A stretch of DNA of 64,000 bases, from contig CP136064.1 in NCBI GenBank assembly GCA_032622095.1, positions 215,776,205 to 215,840,204 on the forward strand, written 5' to 3'. The notes below the pieces were generated by a model. That model saw only the letters and a list, made by a program, of their open reading frames with translations, was not told the DNA's origin and did not search any database. Numbering within the stretch: the first letter of the stretch is position 1; the number at the start of each line of letters is the position of its first letter. The position numbers and the translations under genes were made by a program. The DNA is from Siphonodentalium dalli (taxonomy: Eukaryota; Mollusca; Scaphopoda; Gadilida; Siphonodentaliidae). This document shows, one piece after another, positions 11,101 through 22,450 of the stretch.

Positions 11101-14100
11101 AAAATGAATATATCTGATACATTTTGCATAGAAAGTCACTGCTACATCTGCCTCCATTAAATCCAATAAGATCGGAGTGGATCGTTCATAGGAAACTATA
11201 TTAATACCACCAGTCAAAACACTTATAAGGACACACTAGGACATACACTTTATGAAATACTGCATAACAAAAAGAGCTGAACTGTCTCAGCACAAGCAAT
11301 ACACTCATATGAGATTTAAAACATTTATCTAGAAAACCCCATCTCAACCTGGGCAGCATATAATTTTCCGGTGTGTTGTGTGTTTACAACTTCAATTTAA
11401 CTAGCAACTTGAAAAAATATATAAAGTAAACACGAGTGCATTTCATGGATAAATGCACATTACACAAAGTCCAGTGCAAAGTCTGGAATAAATAATTAGA
11501 TAAAATATTTTTTTTAAGTTGTTTCACTGGTTGTGTCAGCTGGTTGTGTTGAGTTTTTCATGATAAATGTTTTTAATCTCATGAGTGTATTGCTTGTGCT
11601 CATAGTTATAATTTATTAGTATTTGAGTTTAACTGGTGGCGAAAGTACACCAAAGTTGGATGATGCTTGAAAAAACAGAATGGTCAAATTACGAATGACT
11701 GATAATTATTATATATGTTCATTCTAATTTAACCATTCTCTGTTTCTCAACATCAGCCACCTTCACTGGACACTCTACACCCTGATGTTTTTGCCTATAA
11801 TGGCTCTCCAGCTTGATAAATTTCATTCAAATGTGACTGGAAAGGGGGGGGGGTCCCAAAACCATGAGTGGAAAAAAATATTTTATTTGCACAAAGAGGG
11901 GGGGGGGGTGGGGGTCCAAAGTGCTGCAAAAACAAATTCAGCGTTGTGTATGCAAATTTGTTCCTGCCCCCCCCCCCCTGAGACCAAGGGAATTTTAGAG
12001 GTGCCCTTTGTATGGGAGTGCACCATTCGGAGCTCAAGCATATTACACCAGAACTGAAGTGAAATATAATTTACTTACTTAACTTACACATGTTTAAACT
12101 GGTATTCTTCGTACATATACAATGCTGAACAATCAGAATTAATCCAATTAATATCTGAATTGAAATTAGCGTTTTTTTCGGTTGTATTTAATTATGCTGT
12201 GCCAGCCCGAAACATTTCTTACAATGCAAATACATATTACGATTATCCCATACACTGATGATTTAGCGGGCTACCGGGTTGAAAGAGTTAACAAGCATTC
12301 TCATATGTTTGTATACTACTACGACATTCAAAGCTGGTGGGTCCAGCTGATTTAATGATGGCTTGATTGGTCAACGGTTTCTACTATATAATATGCATAC
12401 GTCGTCCAATACTGATGCATGGGTTCTGTATATATAATATAAATCTCATATATTTTTTGAAGACCTCTGTTTGTCTGTATGTTTGTTTGTCTGTATGTTT
12501 GTCTGTCATTTATACAAATCTACGATTCTCGACCGATCGGGACGAAACTTGGTACGTGTGTGTAGTTTTACCAGGCGGTCGACATTGTCGTATTGGCGAG
12601 CCCGTGCGGCGCCCGCTTCGCGCATGCGCAGACGAGATCTCGGAAACGGGTGGAGCTAGCTATCGACTTGAAATTTGAGATCTCGGAAACGGGTGGAGCT
12701 ATCGACTTGAAATTTGGTATGTGCATGTATCTTGCCCCGGATACGAATTTTATCGGGTCGCCGAGCCATTGCGACGCCAGCTTCGCGCATGCGCAGACCA
12801 GACCTCGGAAACGGGTAGAGCTATCGACTTGAAATTTGATTTTTGAATAGCCCGGACAACGTCGGGCTCATCGGCTAGTCTCATATATATTTTGAAGACC
12901 TCTGTCTGTATGTATGTTTGTTTGTTTGTTTGTTTGTCTGTCTGTCATTAATACAAATCTACGATTCTCGACCGATCGGGACGAAACTTGGTACGTGTGT
13001 GTAGTTTGACCAGGCGGTGAACGTTGTCGTATTGGCGAGCCCGTGCGGCGCCCGCTTCGCGCATGCGCAGACGAGATCTCGGCAACGGGTGGAGCTATCG
13101 ACTTGAAATTTGGTTTTTGAATGCGACGCCAGCTTCGCGCATGCTCAGACCAGATCTCGGAAACGGGTAGAGCTATCGACTTGAAATTTGGTTTTTGAAT
13201 AGCCCGGATGAATAGCCCGGACAACGTCAAATCTACGATTCTCGACCGATCGGGACGAAACTTGGTACGTGTGTGTAGTTTGACCAGGCGGTGGACGTTG
13301 TCGTATTGGCGAGCCCGTGCGGCGCCCGCTTCGCGCATGCGCAGACGAGATCTCGGAAACGGGTGGAGCTATCGACTTGAAATTTGCTATGTGAATGTAT
13401 CTTGCCCCGGATACGAATTTTATCGGGTCGCCGAGCCCGTGCGACGCCAGCTTCGCGCATGCGCAGACCAGATCTCGGAAACGGGTAGAGCTATCGACTT
13501 GAAATTTGGTATGTGAATGTATCTTGCCCCGGATACAAATTTTATCGGGTCACCGAGCCCGTGCGACGCCAGCATCGCGCATGCGCAGACGAGATCTCGG
13601 AAACGGGTAGAGCTATCGACTTGAAATTTGGTATGTGAATGTATATTGCCCCGGATACGAATTTTATCGGGTCGCCGAGCCAGTGCGACGCCAGCTTCGC
13701 GCATGCGCAGACCAGATCTCGGAAACGGGTGGAGCTATCGACTTGAAATTTGCTATGTGAAGAGATCTCGGAAACGGGTGGAGCTATTGACTTGAAATTT
13801 GCTATGTGAATGTATCTTGCTCCGGATACGAATTTTATCGGGTCGCCGAGCCCGTGCGACTCCAGCTTCGCGCACGCGCAGACGAGATCTCGGAAACGGG
13901 TGGAGCTATCGACTTGAAATTTGCTATGTGAATGTATCTTGCCCCGGATACGAATTTTATAGGGTCGCAGAGCCCGTGCGACGCCAGCTTCGCGCATGCG
14001 CAGACCAGATCTCGGAAACGGGTGGAGCTATCGACTTGAAATTTGGTTTTTGAATAGCCCGGACTTGAAATTTGGTTCGCCGAGCCCGTGCCACGCCAGC

Positions 14101-17100
14101 TTCGCGCATGCGCAGACCAGATCTCGGAAAAGGGTGGAGCTATCGACTTGAAATTTGGTTTTCGAATAGCCCGGACAACGTCGGGCTCATCGGCTAGTCT
14201 CATATATATTTTGAAGACCTCTGTCTGTATGTATGTTTGTTTGTTTGTCTGTCTGTCATTAATACAAATCTACGATTCTCGACCGATCGGGACGAAACTT
14301 GGTACGTGTGTGTAGTTTGACCAGGCGGTGAACGTTGTCGTATTGGCGAGCCCGTGCGGCGCCCGCTTCGCGCATGCGCAGACGAGATCTCGGCAACGGG
14401 TGGAGCTATCGACTTGAAATTTGGTATGTGAATGTGTCTTTCCCCGGATAGGAATTTTATCGGGTCGCCGAGCCCGTGCGACGCCAGCTTCGCGCATGCG
14501 CAGACGAGATCTCGGAAACGGGTGGAGCTATCGACTTGAAATTTGGTTTTTGAATGCGACGCCAGCTTCGCGCATGCTCAGACCAGATCTCGGAAACGGG
14601 TAGAGCTATCGACTTGAAATTTGGTTTTTGAATAGCCCGGATGAATAGCCCGGACAACGTCAAATCTACGATTCTCGACCGATCGGGACGAAACTTGGTA
14701 CGTGTGTGTAGTTTGACCAGGCGGTGGACGTTGTCGTATTGGCGAGCCCGTGCGGCGCCCGCTTCGCGCATGCGCAGACGAGATTTCGGAAACGGGTGGA
14801 GCTATCGACTTGAAATTTGCTATGTGAATGTATCTTGCCCCGGATACGAATTTTATCGGGTCGCCGAGCCCGTGCGACGCCAGCTTCGCGCATGCGCAGA
14901 CCAGATCTCGGAAACGGGTAGAGCTATCGACTTGAAATTTGGTATGTGAATGTATCTTGCCCCGGATACAAATTTTATCGGGTCACCGAGCCCGTGCGAC
15001 GCCAGCATCGCGCATGCGCAGACGAGATCTCGGAAACGGGTAGAGCTATCGACTTGAAATTTAGTATGTGAATGTATATTGCCCCGGATACGAATTTTAT
15101 CGGGTCGCCGAGCCAGTGCGACGCCAGCTTCGCGCATGCGCAGACCAGATCTCGGAAACGGGTGGAGCTATCGACTTGAAATTTGCTATGTGAAGAGATC
15201 TCGGAAACGGGTGGAGCTATCGACTTGAAATTTGCTATGTGAATGTATCTTGCTCCGGATACGAATTTTATCGGGTCGCCGAGCCCGTGCGACTCCAGCT
15301 TCGCGCACGCGCAGACGAGATCTCGGAAACGGGTGGAGCTATCGACTTGAAATTTGCTATGTGAATGTATCTTGCCCCGGATACGAATTTTATAGGGTCG
15401 CAGAGCCCGTGCGACGCCAGCTTCGCGCATGCGCAGACCAGATCTCGGAAACGGGTGGAGCTATCGACTTGAAATTTGGTTTTTGAATAGCCCGGACTTG
15501 AAATTTGGTTCGCCGAGCCCGTGCCACGCCAGCTTCGCGCATGCGCAGACCAGATCTCGGAAAAGGGTGGAGCTATCGACTTGAAATTTGGTTTTCGAAT
15601 AGCCCGGACAACGTCGGGCTCATCGGCTAGTCTCATATATATTTTGAAGACCTCTGTCTGTATGTATGTTTGTTTGTTTGTTTGTTTGTCTGTCTGTCTG
15701 TCATTTATACAAATCTACGATTCTCGACCGATCGGGACGAAACTTGGTACGTGTGTGTAGTTTGACCAGGCGGTGAACGTTGTCGTATTGGCGAGCCCGT
15801 GCGGCGCCCGCTTCGCGCATGCGCAGACGAGATCTCGGAAATGGGTGGAGCTATCGACTTGAAATTTGCTATGTGAATGTATCTTGCCCCGGATACGAAT
15901 TTTATCGGGTCGCCGAGCCCGTGCGACACCAGCTTCGCGCATGCGCAGACGAGATCTCGGAAACGGGTGGAGCTATCGACTTGAAATTTGCTATGTGAAT
16001 GTATCTTGCCCCGGATACGAATTTTATCGGGTCGCCGAGCCCGTGCGACGCCAGCTTCGCGCATGCGCAGACCAGATCTCGGAAACGGGTAGAGCTATCG
16101 ACTTGAAATCGTCGGGCTGGGTAGAGCTATCGACTTGAAATTTGGTTTTTGAATAGCCCGGACAACGTCGGGCTCATCGGCTAGTCTCATATATATTTTG
16201 AAGACCTCTGTCTGTTTGTCTGTTTGTATGTATGTTTGTCTGTCATTAATACAAATCTACGATTCTCGACCGATCGGGACGAAACTTGGTACGTGTGTGT
16301 AGTTTGACCAGGCGGTGAACGTTGTCGTATTGGCGAGCCCGTGCGGCGCCCGCTTCGCGCATGCGCAGACGAGATCTCGGCAACGGGTGGAGCTATCGAC
16401 TTGAAATTTGGTTTTTGAATGCGACGCCAGCTTCGCGCATGCTCAGACCAGATCTCGGAAACGGGTAGAGCTATCGACTTGAAATTTGGTTTTTGAATAG
16501 CCCGGATGAATAGCCCGGACAACGTCAAATCTACGATTCTCGACCGATCGGGACGAAACTTGGTACGTGTGTGTAGTTTGACCAGGCGGTGGACGTTGTC
16601 GTATTGGCGAGCCCGTGCGGCGCCCGCTTCGCGCATGCGCAGACGAGATCTCGGAAACGGGTGGAGCTATCGACTTGATATTTGCTATGTGAATGTATCT
16701 TGCCCCGGATACGAATTTTATCGGGTCGCCGAGCCCGTGCGACGCCAGCTTCGCGCATGCGCAGACCAGATCTCGGAAACGGGTAGAGCTATCGACTTGA
16801 AATTTGGTATGTGAATGTATCTTGCCCCGGATACAAATTTTATCGGGTCACCGAGCCCGTGCGACGCCAGCATCGCGCATGCGCAGACGAGATCTCGGAA
16901 ACGGGTAGAGCTATCGACTTGAAATTTGGTATGTGAATGTATATTGCCCCGGATACGAATTTTATCGGGTCGCCGAGCCAGTGCGACGCCAGCTTCGCGC
17001 ATGCGCAGACCAGATCTCGGAAACGGGTGGAGCTATCGACTTGAAATTTGCTATGTGAAGAGATCTCGGAAACGGGTGGAGCTATTGACTTGAAATTTGC

Positions 17101-20100
17101 TATGTGAATGTATCTTGCTCCGGATACGAATTTTATCGGGTCGCCGAGCCCGTGCGACTCCAGCTTCGCGCACGCGCAGACGAGATCTCGGAAACGGTGG
17201 AGCTATCGACTTGAAATTTGCTATGTGAATGTATCTTGCCCCGGATACGAATTTTATAGGGTCGCAGAGCCCGTGCGACGCCAGCTTCGCGCATGCGCAG
17301 ACCAGATCTCGGAAACGGGTGGAGCTATCGACTTGAAATTTGGTTTTTGAATAGCCCGGACTTGAAATTTGGTTCGCCGAGCCCGTGCCACGCCAGCTTC
17401 GCGCATGCGCAGACCAGATCTCGGAAAAGGGTGGAGCTATCGACTTGAAATTTGGTTTTCGAATAGCCCGGACAACGTCGGGCTCATCGGCTAGTCTCAT
17501 ATATATTTTGAAGACCTCTGTCTGTATGTATGTTTGTTTGTTTGTCTGTCTGTCATTAATACAAATCTACGATTCTCGACCGATCGGGACGAAACTTGGT
17601 ACGTGTGTGTAGTTTGACCAGGCGGTGAACGTTGTCGTATTGGCGAGCCCGTGCGGCGCCCGCTTCGCGCATGCGCAGACGAGATCTCGGCAACGGGTGG
17701 AGCTATCGACTTGAAATTTGGTATGTGAATGTGTCTTTCCCCGGATAGGAATTTTATCGGGTCGCCGAGCCCGTGCGACGCCAGCTTCGCGCATGCGCAG
17801 ACGAGATCTCGGAAATGGGTGGAGCTATCGACTTGAAATTTGGTTTTTGAATGCGACGCCAGCTTCGCGCATGCTCAGACCAGATCTCGGAAACGGGTAG
17901 AGCTATCGACTTGAAATTTGGTTTTTGAATAGCCCGGATGAATAGCCCGGACAACGTCAAATCTACGATTCTCGACCGATCGGGACGAAACTTGGTACGT
18001 GTGTGTAGTTTGACCAGGCGGTGGACGTTGTCGTATTGGCGAGCCCGTGCGGCGCCCGCTTCGCGCATGCGCAGACGAGATCTCGGAAACGGGTGGAGCT
18101 ATCGACTTGAAATTTGCTATGTGAATGTATCTTGCCCCGGATACGAATTTTATCGGGTCGCCGAGCCCGTGCGACGCCAGCTTCGCGCATGCGCAGACCA
18201 GATCTCGGAAACGGGTAGAGCTATCGACTTGAAATTTGGTATGTGAATGTATCTTGCCCCGGATACAAATTTTATCGGGTCACCGAGCCCGTGCGACGCC
18301 AGCATCGCGCATGCGCAGACGAGATCTCGGAAACGGGTAGAGCTATCGACTTGAAATTTAGTATGTGAATGTATATTGCCCCGGATACGAATTTTATCGG
18401 GTCGCCGAGCCAGTGCGACGCCAGCTTCGCGCATGCGCAGACCAGATCTCGGAAACGGGTGGAGCTATCGACTTGAAATTTGCTATGTGAAGAGATCTCG
18501 GAAACGGGTGGAGCTATCGACTTGAAATTTGCTATGTGAATGTATCTTGCTCCGGATACGAATTTTATCGGGTCGCCGAGCCCGTGCGACTCCAGCTTCG
18601 CGCACGCGCAGACGAGATCTCGGAAACGGGTGGAGCTATCGACTTGAAATTTGCTATGTGAATGTATCTTGCCCCGGATACGAATTTTATAGGGTCGCAG
18701 AGCCCGTGCGACGCCAGCTTCGCGCATGCGCAGACCAGATCTCGGAAACGGGTGGAGCTATCGACTTGAAATTTGGTTTTTGAATAGCCCGGACTTGAAA
18801 TTTGGTTCGCCGAGCCCGTGCCACGCCAGCTTCGCGCATGCGCAGACCAGATCTCGGAAAAGGGTGGAGCTATCGACTTGAAATTTGGTTTTCGAATAGC
18901 CCGGACAACGTCGGGCTCATCGGCTAGTCTCATATATATTTTGAAGACCTCTGTCTGTATGTATGTTTGTTTGTTTGTTTGTTTGTCTGTCTGTCTGTCA
19001 TTTATACAAATCTACGATTCTCGACCGATCGGGACGAAACTTGGTACGTGTGTGTAGTTTGACCAGGCGGTGAACGTTGTCGTATTGGCGAGCCCGTGCG
19101 GCGCCCGCTTCGCGCATGCGCAGACGAGATCTCGGAAATGGGTGGAGCTATCGACTTGAAATTTGCTATGTGAATGTATCTTGCCCCGGATACGAATTTT
19201 ATCGGGTCGCCGAGCCCGTGCGACACCAGCTTCGCGCATGCGCAGACGAGATCTCGGAAACGGGTGGAGCTATCGACTTGAAATTTGCTATGTGAATGTA
19301 TCTTGCCCCGGATACGAATTTTATCGGGTCGCCGAGCCCGTGCGACGCCAGCTTCGCGCATGCGCAGACCAGATCTCGGAAACGGGTAGAGCTATCGACT
19401 TGAAATCGTCGGGCTGGGTAGAGCTATCGACTTGAAATTTGGTTTTTGAATAGCCCGGACAACGTCGGGCTCATCGGCTAGTCTCATATATATTTTGAAG
19501 ACCTCTGTCTGTTTGTCTGTTTGTATGTATGTTTGTCTGTCATTAATACAAATCTACGATTCTCGACCGATCGGGACGAAACTTGGTACGTGCGTGTAGT
19601 TTGACCAGGCGGTCGACGTTGTCGTATTGGCGAGCCCGTGCGGCGCCCGCTTCGCGCATGCGCAGACGAGATATCGGAAACGGGTGGAGCTATCGACTTG
19701 AAATTTGCTATGTGAATGTATCTTGCCCCGGATACGAATTTTATCGGGTCGCCGAGCCCGTGCGACGCCATCTTCGCGCATGCGCAGACGAGATCTCGGA
19801 AACGGGTGGAGCTATCGACTTGAAATTTGGTATGTGAATGTATCTTGCCCCGGATACGAATTTTATCGGGTCGCCGAGCCCGTGCGACGCCAGCTTCGCA
19901 CATGCGCAGACCAGATCTCGGAAACGGGTAGAGCTATCGACTTGAAATTTGGTTTTTGAATAGCCCGGACAACGTCGGGCTCATCGGCTAGTATAATATA
20001 TAATATAAAAAAAATTACCTGCTCCCGGAGATGCACACTGCATGTGGCGACATATACAGTAATGCCCTAATTAATCGACTCCATAACCACAGCAGAATTA

Positions 20101-21982
20101 TGGGTAATTTTTCAGGATTTAGTCGGAAATATGGCTTGTTGCCATTCATCGGAAAGCTCTCGGGGAGAGCTTTCCTATGAATGGCAACAAGCCACATTTC
20201 CGACTAAATCCTGAAAAATTACCCATAATTCTGCTGTGGTTATGGAGTCGATTAATTAGGGCATTACTGTATGACCAGTGTACCATCCGTCGCGCCACAT
20301 ATATTATTCTTGACGTTTATGTTTTGTCTTCTTTTTGCAGAAGAGTTTCGATCGCGCGAAGATATGGATCAAAGAACTCAAACAGCATGCGAACTCGATG
20401 ATCACGATTGTGCTGGCGGGGAACAAGGCTGACATGGCATCGGAGGCCCGAAACGTTAACAAAGAGGTGGGCTATAAAATGACTATTTGTGTCAAGGTCA
20501 TCGCGTTTAATTACACGTTCGCGACAAATTATTGCTCAAAAATATTCATTTTATAACTAGGTCAAAGGCCTCTGATTGGACAGGGAGATTGACGACCCGA
20601 TTTCGTCGGTAGCTTTCGGCAGTTTCCGATACGATATCTCGACTTCGCTTCGTTCAATTTCGCCGAGTATTATGTCAAATGAAATGGAATTTTATTGCCA
20701 ATAACATCTGAGGATATTTTGGCTGATTTCTAGAATTTATTTGGGCTTTCACAGTTGGTGTGGTGTTAGCTGGTATAGTCTATATTGGTATATTAGTAAT
20801 TTTCCCCAGTGAGTCTGTGCGTGGTACCGTGCTGGTGATTTTTATATGGGTATGTCGGGCCCCCGACTATACTTTGTGAATGAGATCTAATTTTGAACAT
20901 CATCACCTTTTGATTACAATATCATGCAGCAATCATCCTATTTAAATAATTTAGTTATAAAATATACACATGAATTGTCTACGTTTCATATTTGTACATG
21001 CACGTGCTTACAAATTTCTATTGATTGCTTGCAGGACGTTCAGGGATACGCAGACGACGAGAGAGTCTATTTCACTGAAACCTCAGCTAAGACTGGGATG
21101 GCGGTTAGTGATATCTTCATGACAATAGGTGGGTGATATACGTCTATATTTTAAAGACACATTATGGACTTATTCGGGTGTGTAAACCTGATAATTTAGT
21201 ATTCAGGCGCTATGCCAACTGGAGGAATGCAGCATTCTACTAACATCACCGAAATCTCAAACAAATCGACCGTACCACTCCATAGAAAACGTCATCTGAA
21301 CAACGCTCAATTGAAAATATTTACATCTCGATTCGGGACGCAAGTACCGGCGATAAACTAATGAAAACGATTTCACCATGCACCGAGAGTCGCTATATTA
21401 ATTAACACATAAGAATGATGGTGTGTCATGTCGATTTGGATATAATATTTGTAAAATGTAACTACTTTTAGCAAGATTATTCTCCATTTGTATTTGACCA
21501 CCCTACCGGAGTGTTTAACATCACTTTAACCTATCTTGCTATCTTATTCATAAGCGATAGTCATACCCCATTCGTGAATATTTCGCAGCTGAACGGAAGA
21601 ACAGACTCGGTATATATATTTAACATAGTTTGACAGAGTGTCCAATTGATTGCATATTGCCCTACAAAGGAATTTTTGAATATTTCTCCAACATATCTCA
21701 TCAAAAGTTCTGGACTGCTTTATGAAGACTAACTTACCTCGATGCTTGGCAGCGACATTTGTTTCATAACCAATCCAAACATTCTGTATAATCATTATTT
21801 GGAGGGACAGAAAAGAAAAGCCAATTGTATAGTTCTTCTACAATAAGAACAATTATATGTTCTTTCTTATAGCACACAAAATGGCACAGCAGCAGATGCC
21901 AGTGAAACCGAATACTCCGGGATCAAGACAGGTGAATCTGGCAGACAGGTCAGATGAGACAAAAAAGAAAGGCTGCTGTTAG
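7988..21982 (+). CDS. Rab5-like small GTPase, five coding exons (220 aa)
   Basis: Joined exons 7988-8168, 9630-9781, 20341-20466, 21035-21128 and 21873-21982 give 663 nt in one open frame with stop TAG. All junctions are GT-AG. Motifs: P-loop GEQGVGKSS (33-41), effector region [11 protein letters not shown] (58-68), switch [21 protein letters not shown] (80-98), GNKAD (138-142), ETSAK (168-172) and a C-terminal KKKGCC for geranylgeranylation. GAAFLTQTV and [15 protein letters not shown] are hallmarks of Rab5, the regulator of early-endosome fusion. Odd points: the P-loop has EQG where typical Rab5 has ESA, and the end is GCC rather than CCSN-like. It may be a Rab5-family paralogue rather than the only Rab5. 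The ATG is chosen because a 3' splice site lies 22 nt upstream; the in-frame Met11 is an alternative start. Confidence 0.88.
8441..8876. mobile_element. TTAA-type MITE1 (AGGCCCACTTAA ends), diverged copy
   Basis: The left end reads 'atacttaattttcaaatcacc' and the right end 'cgaaaattaagtgggcatttaa', degenerate forms of the MITE1 termini. The interior has 'ggtatataatatggaatatg' and 'actgatccggtcgaataaactg', shared with 29817-30222 and 32960-33397. It lies in Rab5-like intron 1. Confidence 0.6.
9630..9781 (+). CDS. Rab5-like gene, exon 2
   Basis: 152 nt, phase 1 in and phase 0 out. It encodes residues 61-111, from AFLTQTV through [11 protein letters not shown] to VVVYDVTNR. The acceptor is TTTTTGCAG and the donor GTTAGT. 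The corresponding exon of the - strand Rab gene is also exactly 152 nt. Confidence 0.9.
10050..11757 (+). repeat. 1.7-kb dispersed repeat, copy 1
   Basis: It is co-linear and highly similar with 48928-50617, from a G-run with 'ccgacacaaggcccgg' to the shared end 'tctgtttctcaacatcag'. This copy has an extra ~130 bp (about 10400-10530). Inside, 'cacaagcaatacactcat' (about 11290) is repeated inverted near 11580, about 40-bp arms around ~230 bp. No protein is recognised, so the class is unknown (non-autonomous). It lies in Rab5-like intron 2. Confidence 0.7.
11758..12443. other. Intronic DNA with G-runs and C-runs; no gene
   Basis: Between 11840 and 11990 there are several runs of 8-13 G or C, including 'ggggggggggtggggg' and a poly-C run at about 11967-11979. 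The rest, up to the A/T-rich Helitron target at 12443, shows nothing recognisable. Confidence 0.5.
12879..16184 (+). repeat. Higher-order repeat block 1 (three Helitron units, 3306 bp)
   Basis: Units of 1319, 1433 and 554 bp. The same order and nearly the same lengths recur in the next block. Fused junctions such as that near 13200-13230, where 'agcccggacaacgtc' runs straight into 'aaatctacgattctcg', show internal deletions that skipped a unit boundary. Confidence 0.8.
16185..19481 (+). repeat. Higher-order repeat block 2 (three Helitron units, 3297 bp)
   Basis: Units of 1310, 1433 and 554 bp are co-linear with block 1. The few visible differences include a missing G in 'gaaacggtgg' near 17196 and single substitutions. 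Such high identity implies a recent 3.3-kb duplication or sequence homogenisation. Assembly duplication cannot be excluded from sequence alone. Confidence 0.8.
20057..20269. mobile_element. Near-perfect 213-bp palindromic MITE with TA target (Tc1/mariner-like)
   Basis: CAGTAATGCCCTAATTAATC at the left and its inverse at the right define arms of about 100 bp with only a few mismatches, meeting at 'gctctcggggagagc'. TA flanks both ends (20055-20056 and 20270-20271). A second copy with a deleted centre lies at 51624-51791. TA duplication and CAGT ends suit a mariner-type MITE. It lies 70 bp upstream of Rab5-like exon 3, so its hairpin will be in the pre-mRNA. Confidence 0.8.
20341..20466 (+). 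CDS. Rab5-like gene, exon 3
   Basis: 126 nt, phase 0 on both sides, encoding residues 112-153 with the guanine-specificity motif GNKAD. The acceptor is CTTTTTGCAG and the donor GTGGGC. It lies 10.6 kb downstream of exon 2, just after a perfect fold-back element and the Helitron array. Confidence 0.9.
21035..21128 (+). CDS. Rab5-like gene, exon 4
   Basis: 94 nt encoding residues 154-184, with [18 protein letters not shown] containing the ETSAK base-binding loop. Phase 0 in and phase 1 out; the acceptor is GCTTGCAG and the donor GTGGGT. The equivalent exon of the - strand Rab gene is also 94 nt. Confidence 0.9.
21149..21531. repeat. ~380-bp dispersed repeat, copy 1 (intron 4)
   Basis: Starts TTAAAGACACAT.(A/C)TGGACTTATT and ends near 'acatcac(t/a)ttaa'. 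It is co-linear with 37041-37440, sharing 'tcaccgaaatctcaa', 'ggcgataaa', 'gcaagattatt' and 'ccggagt'-like blocks at moderate divergence. Non-coding. Confidence 0.5.
21873..21982 (+). CDS. Rab5-like gene, exon 5 (C-terminus)
   Basis: 110 nt including the TAG stop. It encodes the hypervariable tail [10 protein letters not shown]...[11 protein letters not shown]. The two terminal Cys are the expected double-prenylation site. The acceptor is TTCTTATAG. Confidence 0.88.
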
Positions 21983-22061
21983 TCCTATGACAATGTGTGT
22001 TTTCCGACGCGGCTGTGATATAGAGATTCGTGTATTGGAATAACCGCTTATAAGTGTCACA

Positions 22062-22185
22062 ACTGTTACAGTGCATGGATTTGTTTCAAAGTCGTAACTT
22101 TAGTTAATATATTCAAATCCTAACTATTACAGTGTGGATTTGTTTCAAAGTCGTAACTTTGGTTAATATATTCAAATCCTGTATT
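22062..22185 (+). repeat. Tandem duplication of ~62 bp in the Rab5-like 3' UTR
   Basis: Two adjacent copies of 'tggatttgtttcaaagtcg' + 'taactttrgttaatatattc' lie 80-200 bp after the stop codon. They probably lie in the 3' untranslated region, but no clear AATAAA was found nearby. Confidence 0.6.
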
Positions 22186-22450
22186 CAAAATTCTGGATGT
22201 TCAGCTGGTTTGGTATGAATTTCGTCTGAAAAGTATGTGCTTTTACAAGTTACATATGCAACTGAAGTTTTCTGAACCTCTCTTGTGATGGCTATACCGA
22301 ACCAGAAATCATTGGATAAAACATATCATGTTCTCATGTGTTATTGGTCGTTATTATTATGAGTGTTTCGTGCGTGTATCATTTCTGCTGTGATCGGAAG
22401 ATTACTTCTCAGTTTATTCCAATTCCGTCATGTTCCAATGTTTCCTTTTT

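Larger units (their letters stand above)
12444..19991 (+). mobile_element. Head-to-tail array of eight Helitron-like units with internal ~122-bp minisatellite
   Basis: Eight units begin TCTCATATAT and end CTAG: 12444-12878, 12879-14197, 14198-15630, 15631-16184, 16185-17494, 17495-18927, 18928-19481 and 19482-19991. Each 3' end has the hairpin AGCCCG-GACAACGT-CGGGCT six bases before CTAG. The array sits between A (12443) and T (19992). These are the classic Helitron marks: TC 5' end, hairpin plus CTRR 3' end, A^T target and no TIRs. Near the 5' end is a (TGTT/TGTC)n run. The body is ~122-bp monomers with 'cgggtcgccgagcccgtgcg', CGCGCATGCGCA, 'gatctcggaaacgggt' and 'cgacttgaaatttg'. No Rep/helicase is encoded, so the units are non-autonomous. 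Open frames inside are repeat artefacts. Confidence 0.82.

Noticed and set aside
12868-19903. Dozens of 60-156-codon frames on both strands with repeated protein-like text
   Set aside because: They recur with the ~122-bp monomer and in opposite strands at once; they follow from the Helitron minisatellite having no stops in several frames, not from genes.
12444-19991. CRISPR-like array
   Set aside because: Regular repeats, but monomers are ~122 bp without unique spacers, and the context is a eukaryotic intron.
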